DNA of 64,000 bases from Fistularia commersonii (Eukaryota > Chordata > Actinopteri > Syngnathiformes > Fistulariidae), in NCBI GenBank assembly GCA_037954325.1, contig JBBMNZ010000034.1:7273501-7337500 (forward strand). The letters are read 5' to 3'. Positions 35,701 to 59,126 of this stretch are shown piece after piece. The notes beneath the pieces were generated by a model. It was not told the DNA's origin and made no database searches. It worked only from the letters and a program-made list of their open reading frames with translations. The position numbers and the translations under genes are program-made. Within the stretch, counting starts at the first letter, position 1; each line of letters opens with the position of its first letter.

Positions 35701-35734
35701 CAGGTTGACAGCTGCCCTCGTCCGGCCCCCCCAC

Positions 35735-36165
35735 CGCGCAGCCCCGGGGCCCAGCTTCTGGCTTGTGTAATATTCTGATTGGCTGATGCGCTGGCGGGGG
35801 GCGGGGCGATGGGCGTGGCCAGGAGTATTGTGATCTCACAATCAGCTGTTTTGTACGTTCTACATACTGATCCGAGGATCAGCTGGAGGCAGCAATAAGC
35901 AGGAGGAGAATCTGCAGGAAGAAGAAGAAAAAAAAAAATATATACATAGAGGAGAAGGCGTTAAAAGCTGCAGATGTTATGATCTGAAACATCAGTGTAA
36001 CATTTTACAAGAAGCCCTTCTTCTGAGAAGAAAGCCTTTTATTTTTTTATATCATGGTGTTTTGACTACCTCACTTAAAGGCTATCTAAAGCTATGCTTT
36101 AAGAATTTTTGTCGTTTCTACTGTGTGTGATCTCGTTTACAACTTGAATATTACTGCAAAGGCAG
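35735..36165 (+). promoter_or_regulatory. tp53inp2: Probable tp53inp2 promoter and non-coding first exon
   Basis: A CpG-rich segment carries an inverted CCAAT box (GATTGGC, 35778-35784), GC boxes (GGCGGGGCG around 35800) and GGGCGTGGC (35811-35819). A purine-rich leader follows. A good donor, GCAG|GTAGGC, occurs at 36165/36166 and could splice to the acceptor at 39075. The link to tp53inp2 rests on orientation and on there being no other gene nearby. Confidence 0.45.
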
Positions 36166-37019
36166 GTAGGCGCTCTCCATTTGATAATCGATGCATTATT
36201 TTCGTATTTACATCTGTGATTTCATCAAAAGAACTGTATGCCGTATCCGTGTTAATAGAAATCGTCAACACAGGCCACGGTAGAATCCCGTTTCGTGTAT
36301 TATAGTGAAGTGGTTTCACCCTGTGTCATATCGCTGACCGTTGTGTTGGGATTACAAATGGTTATTATCGGATCGTCGAACGATGTGAGAGCAGTGCAAC
36401 AGTTTAAATCTGTATTCCTGTATTCGACGTCCTCCGCGGCTCCCTGCAGGACGCCTGCAGCCGTTGTTATGCTAACTGCACCAAACGCTGATGTGGAGTC
36501 AAGTTGATGGCGGATGTTTGTGTTTGTTTTTTTCTTTGTTTGTTTGTTTTGTTCTGAAGATATCACCGATTGTTACATTTTACGGGGGAAAAGAATAACG
36601 CCGTATCGCCAGCAGGCTCTTGTGTCGGTGATCCCCAGCTGTCATTGCTGTGACCCTTCAGCTGGAGGGCTTACACAGATAATTCATGTTTAGCCCGGAT
36701 ACACGGAGGAAAGTGGACGTTGTCTCGGCCGTCGAACCGAACGGTCGAGTTCGGCGTTTGGTTTTCTTCACATATATTAACCCCCATGTATATATTTTTT
36801 TTTCTTTTCCCAGTAACAGCATCTTTTCTTCTTCGTCTTTATTTATTTATTTAAAGAACGTCGAAACAATCCCCTTCACCAAGGCTGCGGTTGTCCAATC
36901 ATTTTCGATACATTGGAGCAAACATCCGTCGTGCAACTATTCTTTATAATATTTTATTCAATCTTTTCTTTTTCACCAAGTATTTTTTATTATTGTTTTC
37001 GCCGTTTCTCTTCGCTCCG

Positions 37020-37140
37020 GTAAACTGGAGCCTCTTCGTCAGCGTCAGTGACGTCAGCGTGACGCCACAGGCGTCTTGTTTTCATTTCTCCAGAGGCTCC
37101 GCCCACCGCCCGTTGGCCACGCCCACATTTTAAAGTCCCC
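37020..37140 (+). promoter_or_regulatory. CRE-containing GC-box cluster (possible alternative tp53inp2 promoter)
   Basis: A perfect palindromic cAMP-response element TGACGTCA (37049-37056) is followed by a half-site TGACG (37060-37064). Further on are inverted GC boxes CTCCGCCCA (37098-37106) and CACGCCCA, and a TTTTAAAG TATA-like element (37129-37136). The arrangement looks like a compact promoter firing rightwards. Confidence 0.45.
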
Positions 37141-39075
37141 ACTCCGAGGAGGAGCGGTGGAATCCCGCCTTTATGTTTTGCAAAAGAAATATCACTGTAT
37201 GATGTGATGCTCGGCCCCGGAAAAAAAACACGATTGTGACTTTTTCATCTCCTTTAAGGTCATATAAGAACAAAGGGATTCTGCAATGCAAGTGTGTAGA
37301 ATATATCCACACTTGTATAGTGACTGAACAATAAAAGGTTATTCCTGGACCAGTACCAGGTGTACAGGTTTGATTTACATCTATATTCCTGTTGAGGAAG
37401 AGATGGCAAATTTGCACAGCCGTGATCCTGATTTTATAATTTACAATTCAAAAATATGCGTCACTTATGTCAGCGTGGTAATACATGCAACGCAACCAAT
37501 GCTAGAGACAGATATTTGTGTCGGATTGATGACTACATTGTCACCATTCAATCATTTCCAATTTTCTTAATGAGTCTTAAAGCAACCAAAATGCATAAAG
37601 TGATTTAAGCATGTTTCTGATTTTTACCATAGACACTTACAGTCTTATCCAAAGCAGCAATCAGGTCTTCTTGCAGTTTCATGATTAAACTAAAAGATAA
37701 CTAAGTTCGGAAGTTTAGCCTCTTTATGTCCTGGAATACAATAAAACCACACCCAGACTTAACAAACAGACAAAGTTTAGTCAGACAAATTAATTGTGAA
37801 GCATGAAAGGAATGGGGCCCTGCAACTTAACTGACTGGATAGACTTTGTAATCTAGAGAGGTTTTTTATTTTTTTTTAAATTACAGATTAGAAGTAGGTT
37901 CACACTGATTTTAATGAGAATGACCATATTATTTTGTTGTTTCTGGGTTGAGATGTCCCTACATAGTCACCCTGATTTTCCAAATAAAGACGTAAGGAAG
38001 TGTTCTGATCCCTGACATGACAAGCATTCAAACATGTCTTTTATTTTGGAGTTTATATAGTGAGCTGATTTGTCAACAACACCTGTTGGTCTCCTATGAG
38101 CACTTTTGGGATGGAGTGGGCAGTGGGTTAAGATCTAAATCTGAATTGCTACTACTGACAGATATTGTAATGTCATTTAACTCCCAAGTAAAAGGTGTTT
38201 GAGTGCGACACTGAAGTGTACTCGGCGATGGTGCCAGTGTGCACTCTGTGGCTAGACTCGCTCAGTTTACAATTTTATTGTAATAAAATAAACAAGTAAA
38301 TATTATCCCCCCCTATTTGATCATGGAGGGATTTGGTCTGTAAGCATTTGCTGTTCAGACATCTGGTCAACATTACATCATCATTCCTGTTTCGGCCAGT
38401 CACTTGTTCATTGCCTCACTACTGTTTGCATTAACATTTTTTACATCTTTGGTTTTTCAGTTTGAAAGAGTTTGCGGTTTCTTTTTTAATATTTCCCACC
38501 TCCTACTCTGTCCTGAGGTGTGATCATTTGTGGTCGGGCTGCCACTCGGTGGTTATCCAAATTTATAGTTTTTGTAAGGCAAGACAGCGCAAGGACATTT
38601 TCCACCAGTTCAAAATCAATTTATTTCTTTGTATGTCACCTATATTCCTCTGCCTGTGTATGTAATATTTATAAAGGCTGTAACCCGGTACCTTCTTCAT
38701 TATCGTGTTGCCGGCTCCAGTACCATTTGTTGAATAATCAGTATTTCTATCGGTGCCCTGACCTTCTTTTAGCCCATCCCTAAAAAACTCTTCTTCGTTT
38801 AAAAATGTAATTGATATTTTGGCTTCCAGCAGCTCAACAGACTCTGTTGTGAAATTTTATTATTTAGTTCAGCTCTGTGACCCAGGCGAAAAATCCCTAA
38901 AAGTTCAAGTGCAGCCCGAGAAAATATGTCAAACTCGTAATGTAACACCGAGGAAGCTCACGCTGCACAATGTCATCTGTGGTTCTTTGTCTAAGCAATA
39001 GGAAATTAACTCAGATGTCTTTTTTAGGAAGTCAGTGAAAAGTAACCACTTTCTTTTTTCTCTCTCTTCCAATAG

Positions 39076-39335
39076 GCCTTTGATGCGAACCAAGTGAAAC
39101 CTTACATTTGCACTACAGAAGCCCATCCACTCGTCTTTGTTGAACCCAAGATCCAGCAAAGGGCTTCAAGTGGGGAAAAAAAAGACTGCAAAGAAAAACA
39201 ACAAGAAGAAACAATATATTAACCAACAGCAAGCGATACCTAAAAAGCAAATAACAAAATCAAAGGCAGCTACAGCTTTTTCTTGCGGACGACAAAAAGC
39301 GCCGAAGTCTTCAACACCTGAGAACACAAGCAATC
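39076..39335 (+). other. tp53inp2: tp53inp2 5' UTR segment of the first coding exon
   Basis: A pyrimidine-rich acceptor (TCTCTCTTCCAATAG) ends at 39075, so the exon holding the start codon probably begins at 39076 and carries 260 bases of leader. The leader is A-rich and contains upstream ATGs in other frames. Confidence 0.5.
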
Positions 39336-41016
39336 ATGTTTCAACGTCTCACCAACCTGCTGTTTGGGGAAGTTGAGGAGGTGGCAGTTGAGCTCAAGGG
39401 ACCCAATCCCTGCGTGACGGAGGCCGACGAGGAGGGATGGATGCTTGTCAGCTTGTCTGGTAAGCAATTCATGGAGCAAATGTTGCGTGAAGTTTTGCAG
39501 GAGTAGGGTAACTGAAAGATAGCATTGCAGTCTGGAGTATGACCGTGCTTCCGTGGGGTAACATTTGACGTAGAGGCATCATGGGAGTGACTGAAAACTC
39601 TACTAACACGGGCCACCGCTACACTGGTGTTGACACATGAGGCCTCCTTACCAACAAGGCTGTCAGTCAGATGATGGATACATTCACTTCTTTGTGCAAT
39701 TACATGTCCTTCCTCTTTGTTTATGATTGAGATCATGACAAAGGCAAATTGCTGATGAGCTCAAAAGAATACTGGAGAAGAATTATGTCTCTGACATAAT
39801 CAGATCCCTTAAAGGGTTAGCATAACTAATGATGTGACTCTTTTATGTTTTGTGTTTCCCTGCCCCTTCCTCTCCTCCTCTTCCAATTTTTAAACACCTT
39901 TATATTTCCCACACTGGTGTGTGTGTGCGCGTGCGTATGTGGACTTCACAAAAATCCCCGTTCAACCTGCATGGCTTTCTCAACATCTACTACCTATGTA
40001 TAAAAATTGCGACCTCCCCACGCCTCAACTTAAACATCCATCTTTGGCTGTCCCATCCCTGATTTCATCACTGCCATGTGCTCAAAAGAATCGGATTGCA
40101 CGATGCAGACCGATGATGAAACAGGAGCCCCTCTTATTGCACATTCACAACCAGACAGTAACCTGTCAATTCATCAAGACACTCTTGCACAGACTGAATG
40201 CCCAGCTCCTGTCCTTGACTCATCGAACAAGCGACGCAGGACACGTAAAGCTCGAGCAAAAAGGGCCGTGGCATCGTCAGACCCCGTGTCTTACCCGTGT
40301 GCTTGCCCGTCAGACTTGGGTGCTATAGCACCCGTGACCCTTCCAAGACGGGCCAGACTTTCCACGCCCTGCTCCGCAGAGTCGGTGTCTCCCGCTTCTG
40401 GGAGTGAGTGTGGGGACAGCGGGGGTAGCAGTAAGCCAGGCTCAGAGAGAGGTTGCATGGATGAGAGTTGGTTTGTCACCCCTCCCCCCTGTTTCACCGC
40501 AGAAGGCGCCACAGCAGAGGCCAGCCCAATGGAGGACCTGCTCATCGAGCACCCCAGCATGTCTGTGTACGTCTCCCCCAACAACCTGTCCATGGTTTCC
40601 AACAGCAACCTTTCTGCCGTGGGTGAGGAAAGCATCGCGAGCCTGGCGAGCAACGTTAGGTGAGAAGCACCACCCTGATAGCTAAAGGCGCACCTACTCG
40701 TTTTAACATCCTCATGACTGTTGCAATAATCACCGTGCTTTGTCTTTGCAGAGCGCCTGAACCGGCCGCCGTTACTGCCACCCGCAGCAACGCGCCCCCT
40801 AGGGTCAGTCGTGGTACAGCTGGCCAGGCCGGAGCCCTGACCAAAGTCACTCAAATGGCCAGGGTCCAGCGTAGCAAAGCCCGCATTGAGAGGCGCCATC
40901 TGAGCCGCAAACGCATCCAACGCCAAAACCGCACAAGGGAGCAGGTTCCTCGCCATGCAACCCATAGCAGAAACACTTTCCTTCACCAGCCTAGCAAGCG
41001 TAACATCTGCCACTAA
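39336..41016 (+). CDS. tp53inp2: Tumor protein p53-inducible nuclear protein 2 (TP53INP2/DOR)
   Basis: In mammals this protein shuttles between nucleus and autophagosome, binds LC3/GABARAP proteins and VMP1, promotes autophagy, and coactivates nuclear receptors. Three exons join in phase: 39336-39459, 40089-40659, 40752-41016, giving 319 aa. The N-terminus MFQRLTNLLFG is typical. An LC3-interacting core W35-M-L-V38 sits after acidic residues. MDESWFVTPPPCFTAEG (about 165-181) and PMEDLLIEHPSMSVYV (about 188-203) are the family's signature blocks. The basic C-terminus (QRQNRTRE) ends the protein. Human TP53INP2 is 220 aa: here about 100 extra residues, including a basic run KRRRTRKARAKR (about 89-100), lie between the LIR and DESWF. 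The human neighbours GGT7 and NCOA6 favour INP2 over INP1. The acceptor of exon 2 was chosen by phase (CAAAAG|AA). Confidence 0.9.
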
Positions 41017-44000
41017 ACTCCTGAGCAAACAAGGGGTCATCATTTACTCCGAGGGCATTAGTAGTGCTTAGTCAGTGCTAAAAAACACATGATTAAACGA
41101 ATTCAACAACAACATATTTTCTTAAACTTACCGCACGCTGTCATATGACCCTCTAATACCAATCAGCTGTGCTTTTTTGTTTTGATTTAGAAATGTCTGA
41201 TTTCCCTTACTAGTGTAATGCCATGTCGTGCTGTTACAAACCAAGTCCTCTAAGTAGATCTGAGCAGAACTTTACTAATCTTATTTTCAGTCACAGTATC
41301 CGTAAAACTATAAGAAAAGTCTATAAAAATATTTCTACACTTTATACCTAGTAACAATAATGTCAAAAAAAAATACACAAAAAGTTGAGCGCTATAAGTT
41401 TTCTCTCCTAGTTAGTGAAATCTTCACCCTTCTTTCACTCTTGTTTCAGGCATATTTGTATGAATTCAACCGTCCAGTCCATTTAATCAACCCAATAAAT
41501 TTGGAGATAATATCTTTAAGTTGCCATTGATATTGGGATACAATGCAGGGGGGAAAATGCAAGAGGGAGACATGTGGAACTTGAACATCTTTGCATAGTA
41601 AACAAGTCATCTTTTCTTCAGTTTAAGAGTAAAGAAGGTTTTTTATCTCAAATTATATATTTGTGTATACCATGTGATTAAAAAAGTCACTAAAAACATT
41701 AGTTTAACATGTTCGAGTTTACCCAAGCGATATACAAGCGACATAATTTACAGAAACGTGCAGTTTCTCTTTTCTCGCTTTATGATGGATTCAAGCAAGT
41801 GGGAGATGGCAAAAGGTTGAAGAAATCAGACAAAATAGAAAATAATTGAGACAATGAATATTAACCAAAGTGGTATTAAAGCGTGTGATTAGGTTGAAAT
41901 GCTTGAAGGAAAGTAAAATGTAACCCTTTGACAGGCCTGGAAATGAGACATTGAGCATCATTAAAGGTAACTTAGAAGGTGCGTTTTGCTTTTTAAGTCT
42001 TTTTGTTTAAAATAGATTTTTTTAACAAAAGGGTCATGAACGTAGAAGATTTAATAGAATCCAGGTCTCGCCATTGGGTTACAGGGTTGGTTTGGTAAAA
42101 GTAAGTGCAGGATAGGAATACATGGTGGGTTTGGGTCTTTTTGTCTTTATTTCCACAACTCTTTTTGTTTTTGATGTTTTTTTCCAGTCTCTGGCTCTCT
42201 GCAGTTCCACCAAAGAAAGCTTTTAACAAGAATACAAAAAAAAACAAAAAAAACTCTTGAAACGCACACAACATGACGATTTATTAAACTGTGTCATATT
42301 TCAATTGAAGCCATGTGCCCAGCACACAGTTGCCATTCTCACCCAGTGTGTGCTGTGATCTTAACATTTTGCATATAAACACCAAAAACAAGGCTCTGTT
42401 TATATACGACAGTCCATCTTTTTAGAGCGTTGACAGAATAGCAAGGAACTCTGTGAGGAAAAAAGGGGGTAAACATCATCCTCAAGTTCCATCTCCTTCC
42501 CCTTACAATACATTATTTCGCTTTCATCTAACATACATCTTTTTTTTTTTCCAATTTAATCCACCACATCTTTTTTTTGGATGCACATCGAGCTTGAACA
42601 GTGTCCACTTACAGCTAGCTTAATGATATGTATTCAAAAACAATAGTAACCAATGGTGCTGAAGTGTATGTTTGTAAATTATTCAAAACATGGATGTAAG
42701 TTTGCACTGTCATACATTTTGTGAGTCAAAGTTTTAGCTGTGTGCTGTGTGCTTGTGTTTTTGTTTTCCTTTTGTGATTTATTTTGTTTTGGATTAAAAC
42801 TGTGTGTGAGAAAATGTATTGAAATGTCAAATGCTAGAGAAGAAGAAAAAAAAAGCAACAGTATGAATACAGATAAGTCTTTTATTTCCCTTGTAAATAT
42901 TACAAAACCATTTATAACACTGTTAGATGTCAAAGCCTCTCAGGATTTGAGTCCACAATGTTGTGTGCAATGGGAATGATACGAATCCTCTCTCTGCCTC
43001 ACCTCTGTGCTCATGATCAAACCAACAGGGCTTGTTTGAGCCACCAGCTAAGGCTCTTTGCCCAACCTCTTGATCTTGTTGTGGAGCACCATAACAAATG
43101 GCACTAGAACTCCCAAGTCGCTGTGTCGTGGGCAAACACTGCCCTCCAGAGGTTCTGGGTGTTGTTAGGAAGCTAGTGCTGATCCAGTACATTAACATGG
43201 TTTTATATTTCATGTTTTATGCACAATAGTTTGTTGGGAATCTGGTTATTCATCGGCGCTTTTTGGGAATTCTCTCATTTCAATGATCAAGACAAATGAT
43301 TTTTTCCTTTGTATCACATACCAGAGCTGTTTATTGGTTCAGTTTATCCTGAAATTACTTATTTAAGCATCTGTTAATTTTTGTCACGCAAATATTATCT
43401 TTCCATTTTCAAGTTTATTATAGTGTATTCTCTTGCAGTGGATAGGTGCTTGATGATAAGCCTCGAATGCAGACACGCACACAGACACACCGATCAGGCG
43501 CTGCCTCACTATGGGGACTTACTATCAAGTGATGTGCCCAAGCGGATAGTTTTATCTTTTTCTTACCTACAAAATGAAAACAGGTCAATAATGTTAGATC
43601 AAGTGTGTGTGCGTGATTGTTTGCATGTGTGCACACACGTGTATACATCATTGTGTGAATGCAAAATCTTCTGGAGGAGCTGTGCAACTGCAGACCAGTT
43701 GTCTGTATTTAGAATTTTTTTTCCTTTGCCACCAATGTCATGTAAAAAGGAATGTGTCCCAAAATATGTGGAGTAGGATTATTGAAAGGCGTGCTATCTG
43801 AGTGGAACTCATAGAGAAATGGAGCGAGGGAGTGATCACCTATTGTATCGAATCCACATGATACAAGGAATGTGTACAGGGAAAGATTGAGGCAAGAGAT
43901 AGATAGATTCTATTAAATGATATTAAATGTATGATAAAAGTATGATATAATAGACTATGCTTGTATTTTCCCATATAGATATTAGAAATGTTGTGCGCTA

Positions 44001-44390
44001 ATATATTTCAATGAAAAGCATTGAATGTCTGGGACTGGGCGTTTCATATGATTATACTGTGCCCTGAAATGATGGCAGCTTAAAAACACATGAGGATTTT
44101 CTTATGTTTCATCTAAATTACTACATCCCTCCTCTAAAATGAAATATAAAGACATATACAATTTGGTGTATCTGATATATATGGTGATTGTGCCTTTCAC
44201 TCCTTCTGCATGGTTTTTGTGATGTACTGAGTTTTTCCATCCCCAGTAAGGACAGTTGTCCACCGACAGGCAAGACCTATGCAAAAATCAACGGATGGTT
44301 TTTCCAACATCCATTCAGAAAACACAGGTATCCGCCAAAAAAAACATACAAACAAAAAAAAAACTGCAACAATAAATACTCAGGTTAACA
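41017..44390 (+). other. tp53inp2: tp53inp2 3' UTR (probable, long)
   Basis: AT-rich non-coding sequence follows the stop. AATAAA signals occur at about 41495 and 44373, and either could end the transcript. Mammalian TP53INP2 also has a long 3' UTR. No other gene is visible in this interval; frames at 42679-42979 and 43381-43801 are unsupported. Confidence 0.45.
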
Positions 44391-44399
44391 CCTGAATCT

Positions 44400-45990
44400 T
44401 GCGTCAATTTTTTGTTTCCTGTGAGAGAGGAGCACTGGAAAAAAAACCCGATAAGGCTCAAGGATCTGTAATACAGCAGCGTATGTTTACATGTTCATTT
44501 CCTACAATGGGAAGTAATATGTGGGGGGAAAGCTAACTTTTAATGATAGATCCATATAACTAATCACTTTATAATAAGTATTAGGCCCATCATTACTGCA
44601 GCTAACATATTTAGTCAAGCAGCAAGGTTAAAAACACAAATGGCTTAGAAACATTGCAATTTTGGACTTTGACAGTATATGAATTAATTACATTTATTGT
44701 ATCAGTCAAATGTTTTGCAATAATGATCAGGCTCTAAAAAACTGTTATTTAGAGGGAGTTATTAAGATCATTTTTAAGAAGCAATGTAGCTACTCTTTTG
44801 GATTTTATGCTATTTCGACTGAACACTTTAAAAGTGTTCTACATAGAAAAACATGGTTTGAGACAAAAAGCAAAGTTTGTTTGGTGTATTACCATGACTC
44901 AGCAGTGATTCTCAGAATCATACATTTTTATCAGCTAGACATGGAGTTTATGCCATTGATATTGGAGATGGTTGTAGGTGAGTATATTTCTGTTTGCTGT
45001 AGATATGTGGAATAACAATTAAACGTCCAAAACACATCTTTCAGTTAGGATTTAGTGTCACTATGTTGATGTTTGATTGGGAGGTAAATCAAATAATAAT
45101 GAAACATTGAACTTTGCAGTGACTGAAATCACCACCAGGAACTTAGACTAAAAATGGATGGCGTGAAAATTAAAGTGTTGAAACATGAGTCAGACAGAAC
45201 AATTTGTTAGGAATTCCCCATCGAACAGTGCTTCTTGACTTACTGCAATGTGTAATATTTTCTCAGGCTATCTGCACCGACAGAATAGTCTGCCATTGAA
45301 ATGCAGAAGTATAAATCACTTTGACAAATCATTCTTTAGTATCTGTAGTAGAACTGAAGAAATGAATACTTCATTTATTCATCAGACATGAAGTAGGGTC
45401 TTATTTAGCCAATGTTGAAATATAGACCAAGACTTACAGTATATATTCAATATCTAAAGATATTCATGCAGTAGAACAAACATCAGTCAGCCATCAAGGA
45501 CAAACCCTTGTTGACACAACCCAAGGAGGATGTAGACGTGATCTGGTACACGGCCATCGTCAGTGAAAACTGCACCACACTACATTTGGGTTGTATTGTC
45601 GGACGTGAAGGAAGAGGCGTCTTAAACTCACATGCATCCATGTCAATCCAGGAAAACTACTGCTGATTCCCTTTTGTAGGCCTTAATTCTTTATGAAGAA
45701 AAAAAAAAATCATTAAACTTGCCACTACATTGGTTCAGGTCTGAAATCTACAACACAGATGTGCTAGCACAACATGTCAAATAGGCCCACTTGACTGGCA
45801 TGTCCCTTTAGTTATAGTAGAGTTTTTGAGTTCCAGCTTCCTGTTGTGGCAGTTGGACACTTCTGTAAATGAATTGAGAGATTCTGAGCCAGAGGGGTGG
45901 TGTGCACAAGAGGGAAGATTATCGCCACTGGAAGGGTTGAAGTGTCTGAAGGCAACATAACAGATGTCCAGGTCAGCCACAGCCAAAAGT
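44400..45990. other. Unannotated AT-rich intergenic sequence
   Basis: No recognisable exon, RNA gene or repeat boundary is visible. The frame at plus 44710-45015 has ordinary composition but no family resemblance and no splice context. Confidence 0.5.
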
Positions 45991-46049
45991 CAGCTTAATC
46001 TAGATCTGGGAAATAAAAACCGTTGCCCGACAAGTGATCAGACATGATA

Positions 46050-46975
46050 TCTTGGCCAATGGGAGAAATGGAAGCCAACAATACTAAGACAAGAAAGCTC
46101 ATTACAATGCATGTTGGGTTTCTCCCTCAGACCAACATCCCATACGCTCAGACTGCAGGAACCAGGAGCCGGGAAGAAACGGTAAGCTTCCAGGCGTACA
46201 TCAGGAAGATGGCTCCCAATGATGATCTGCAAAGTGAATACTTCAAGCTGTAAGAGCCCAGTATGAAGGAGCCAGAGGGGCTGTCATGGACAGACAAGAC
46301 CCCACATGGCTTGTACCAATGGCAGCTTGAAGGATGGCTGACGTCTCGAAAACATTGCAGCGGCTGGATTGAAAGACAGCATTGACTGCACAAGAGAAAG
46401 CTGCAAATACAAGATTAATTGAGGTCCGCTACACCAGACAAGACCCCAGGTGCAGGCAGTGCAAAGATGAGAAAATCCAGCCCATAACAGCGAGATGTAA
46501 GATGCTGGCAGGAAAGGCATATGTGGAGTGTTGTTGCCGGGTGGCTAGCATTGTACACAGGAACATTTGTAACTGGATATAGACTGGGGGATCAAGGTGG
46601 AAGAGCAAAAGGTGATCCAGAATGACCAAGTCTAAATCCCGTGGGACTTCCAGTTCTAGATGGACAAGCTGGTGGCGTTGAACTAACTGGAACTAGCAGA
46701 CAAGAAACAGAAGACAGCCATAGTGGTGGATGTGATGATCCCAAGTCACAGTGACATCAAGAAAGTGCACGAGAAGCCGGAAAAATATCAGGGAGGAGTT
46801 CGAGAAGATGCGGGGCGTGAAGGCAATAGTGGTCCCAGAGAACATCTCCAGTAGATTCAGTGCAGACCAGCTGGGATCTCTGTTCTCAGGCCTCAGGTAG
46901 AGGAGCAGAATTGAAGCGAGACACACAATACCACCCATTGGGTGAAATTCTTTTTTTTTAAATACATACTGTGGC
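46050..46975 (+). mobile_element. Degenerate LINE ORF2 C-terminal region
   Basis: Broken plus-strand frames read SWTDKTPHGLYQWQLEGW (46275-46335), then RYTRQDPRCRQCKDEKIQP and RCKMLAGKAYVE (46427-46540), VHRNICNWI (46552-46580) and later KAIVVPENI (46820-46850). This series, with the Cys-rich knuckle in the middle, is the well-known C-terminal part of a fish non-LTR retrotransposon polyprotein. Stops and frameshifts show it is dead. Upstream sequence to about 46050 may belong to it. Confidence 0.75.
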
Positions 46976-47625
46976 GAGCACAGGTTGCAACAGGCAAATA
47001 GAGTAGAAAACTCAATTCTTTAATGCCCTTTGAATAATTGCAGGACATGAAGTGAGTTGGTATGCGAGACAAGGATACAGTTGACTGTGGCAATTCCTGG
47101 AGGGAGCACCTGTTTAGACAAGAATAAGCTATTCAAATAACTGCAGGGAAAACTCCAGGGTCTGACTGCATATACAGTCTCATTCATGGCGCCTCCAAAT
47201 TGCTGACCTCCCAAAATGTAACAGTACAACCATGTTACCGGACTACACATTTACAAGTACAGCACTCAAGACTTCTTAATAGTCAGGGTGGAAAAATCAT
47301 GATTTTTTCAATAGATCATGATTTTTCCCATCCTTTAAACGTGTACTTCTCCCAAGTCCCTCCAAGCATGGAACGAGTGCAGATATTCATGCCTTTTTAG
47401 GAATGTTTGCTCTTTTTCCCCAATATCTGAACCTGCCAAGGCGGTTCTAAAAGCACAGTGAAGACTGGTTATTTGAGCCCAGCTAAGTCAAAGCACACAG
47501 ATCTTAATTTGTCAATTGAAGACCTGCTGATCTGTCGTCTAACCTGCTTCAATGGCAAACCCAAGTAACCAAAGCACTGAAACGTGTTTGATTGTTTTGG
47601 TGGAGCAGGTTGGAAATGGGACAAT

Positions 47626-47726
<101 letters not shown>

Positions 47727-47729
47727 CGT

Positions 47730-47935
47730 AGCTGGAGCATTTTATCGGGCGACTTCTTACGATTGTTTGCTAAGGGACAAGAGACCGGGTCAGGCCCCGC
47801 AGAAGCCTGGCCGGAGGGACGGCGCCTCACCGGCCGGCTTGTTCAGGCTGCGAAGCAGGTTTGTTGTTGGTATCTGCGTGTCAAATTTCAGACCTCAACG
47901 ATCGCGTTCCATTTAGGAAACAAAGGTACTTTTAG
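47730..47935 (+). promoter_or_regulatory. ggt7: Possible ggt7 promoter / non-coding first exon
   Basis: A CpG-rich island-like segment follows the GA tract and ends at a possible donor, CAAAG|GTACTT, near 47927. A splice from here to an acceptor near 48688 (CTTTCAG) would place the ggt7 start codon in exon 2. This is inference from composition and splice-like motifs. Confidence 0.35.
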
Positions 47936-48803
47936 CAGCGGTTTTGCATAGAATTATCCTCATTTGCATACTGAATTCAAGTCATTTGAAGCAGGGATAT
48001 ATCTAACCTGTCCGTCTGGTTAGCTGAAATGCGAAACTTACTTCTGTGCGATTCAGCCTGCGCAGATGATGACAGAGGCTCTGCTCGCCTCACCTGCCTC
48101 CCATACAAATCAACCCCCCACAAAAAAAACATTTAAACAGCAAACACTTATCGCCTACAATTAATTTCCCGGCGTTGGGTGAGTAAGATAGAAGTGTTGT
48201 AACGTAATATGTGTTGAGAGCAATAACAATTGCGCGTTTGCTAGCTTGTATTTTGCGCATTTTATCAAGGCGCTCCGGGGAAAATATTCATGGTCTCTGT
48301 CACCCTGTAGTATGTAAACATTGGTATTTTCAATCCTATTGACGACAAAACGATTTTTACCGAGAGCGGAATGTGATTGAATATTATTTGTGTTCATGTG
48401 AGCGATTCACTCGACGTCAGTTGTAATGTATACAGCCTTAACGGCTCCCCAAACGCCGATGTGAATCGCGGGTGTGTGGTTTGTTGTCCCCCGCAGGTGG
48501 CTAGCTACACGACCGGGAAATGCACCATCATCTTATCTGGCCTAAAGAAAGTACTTAGCAGGGTTATTGAGGCGTATAATTCACCTTAAATCTATTTTTT
48601 AAATACCACGGGACATTCAAATCCCATTCATTGAGAGGTCACAACCATTCGTCTTCAACACCACAAACTGGATATATGATCTTTCAGGCGAGTGACATCT
48701 CAGACCCAAATGTAGGATGGAGATCCTGCCCTGATCCTGTCGTGCTGTAGAAGATAACGATAAAATTAGATCGAAGTGTTTGGCTGCACAATCTGGAGAA
48801 GTC

Positions 48804-59126
<10,323 letters not shown>

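Noticed and set aside
40076..40088. ATG at 40076 as the tp53inp2 start
   Set aside because: The MFQRLTNLLFG exon at 39336 carries the conserved N-terminus and splices in phase to 40089, so this ATG is intronic.
40291..41043. 250-codon minus-strand frame antisense to tp53inp2
   Set aside because: It is the reverse of two verified coding exons and the intron between them, with no known domain.
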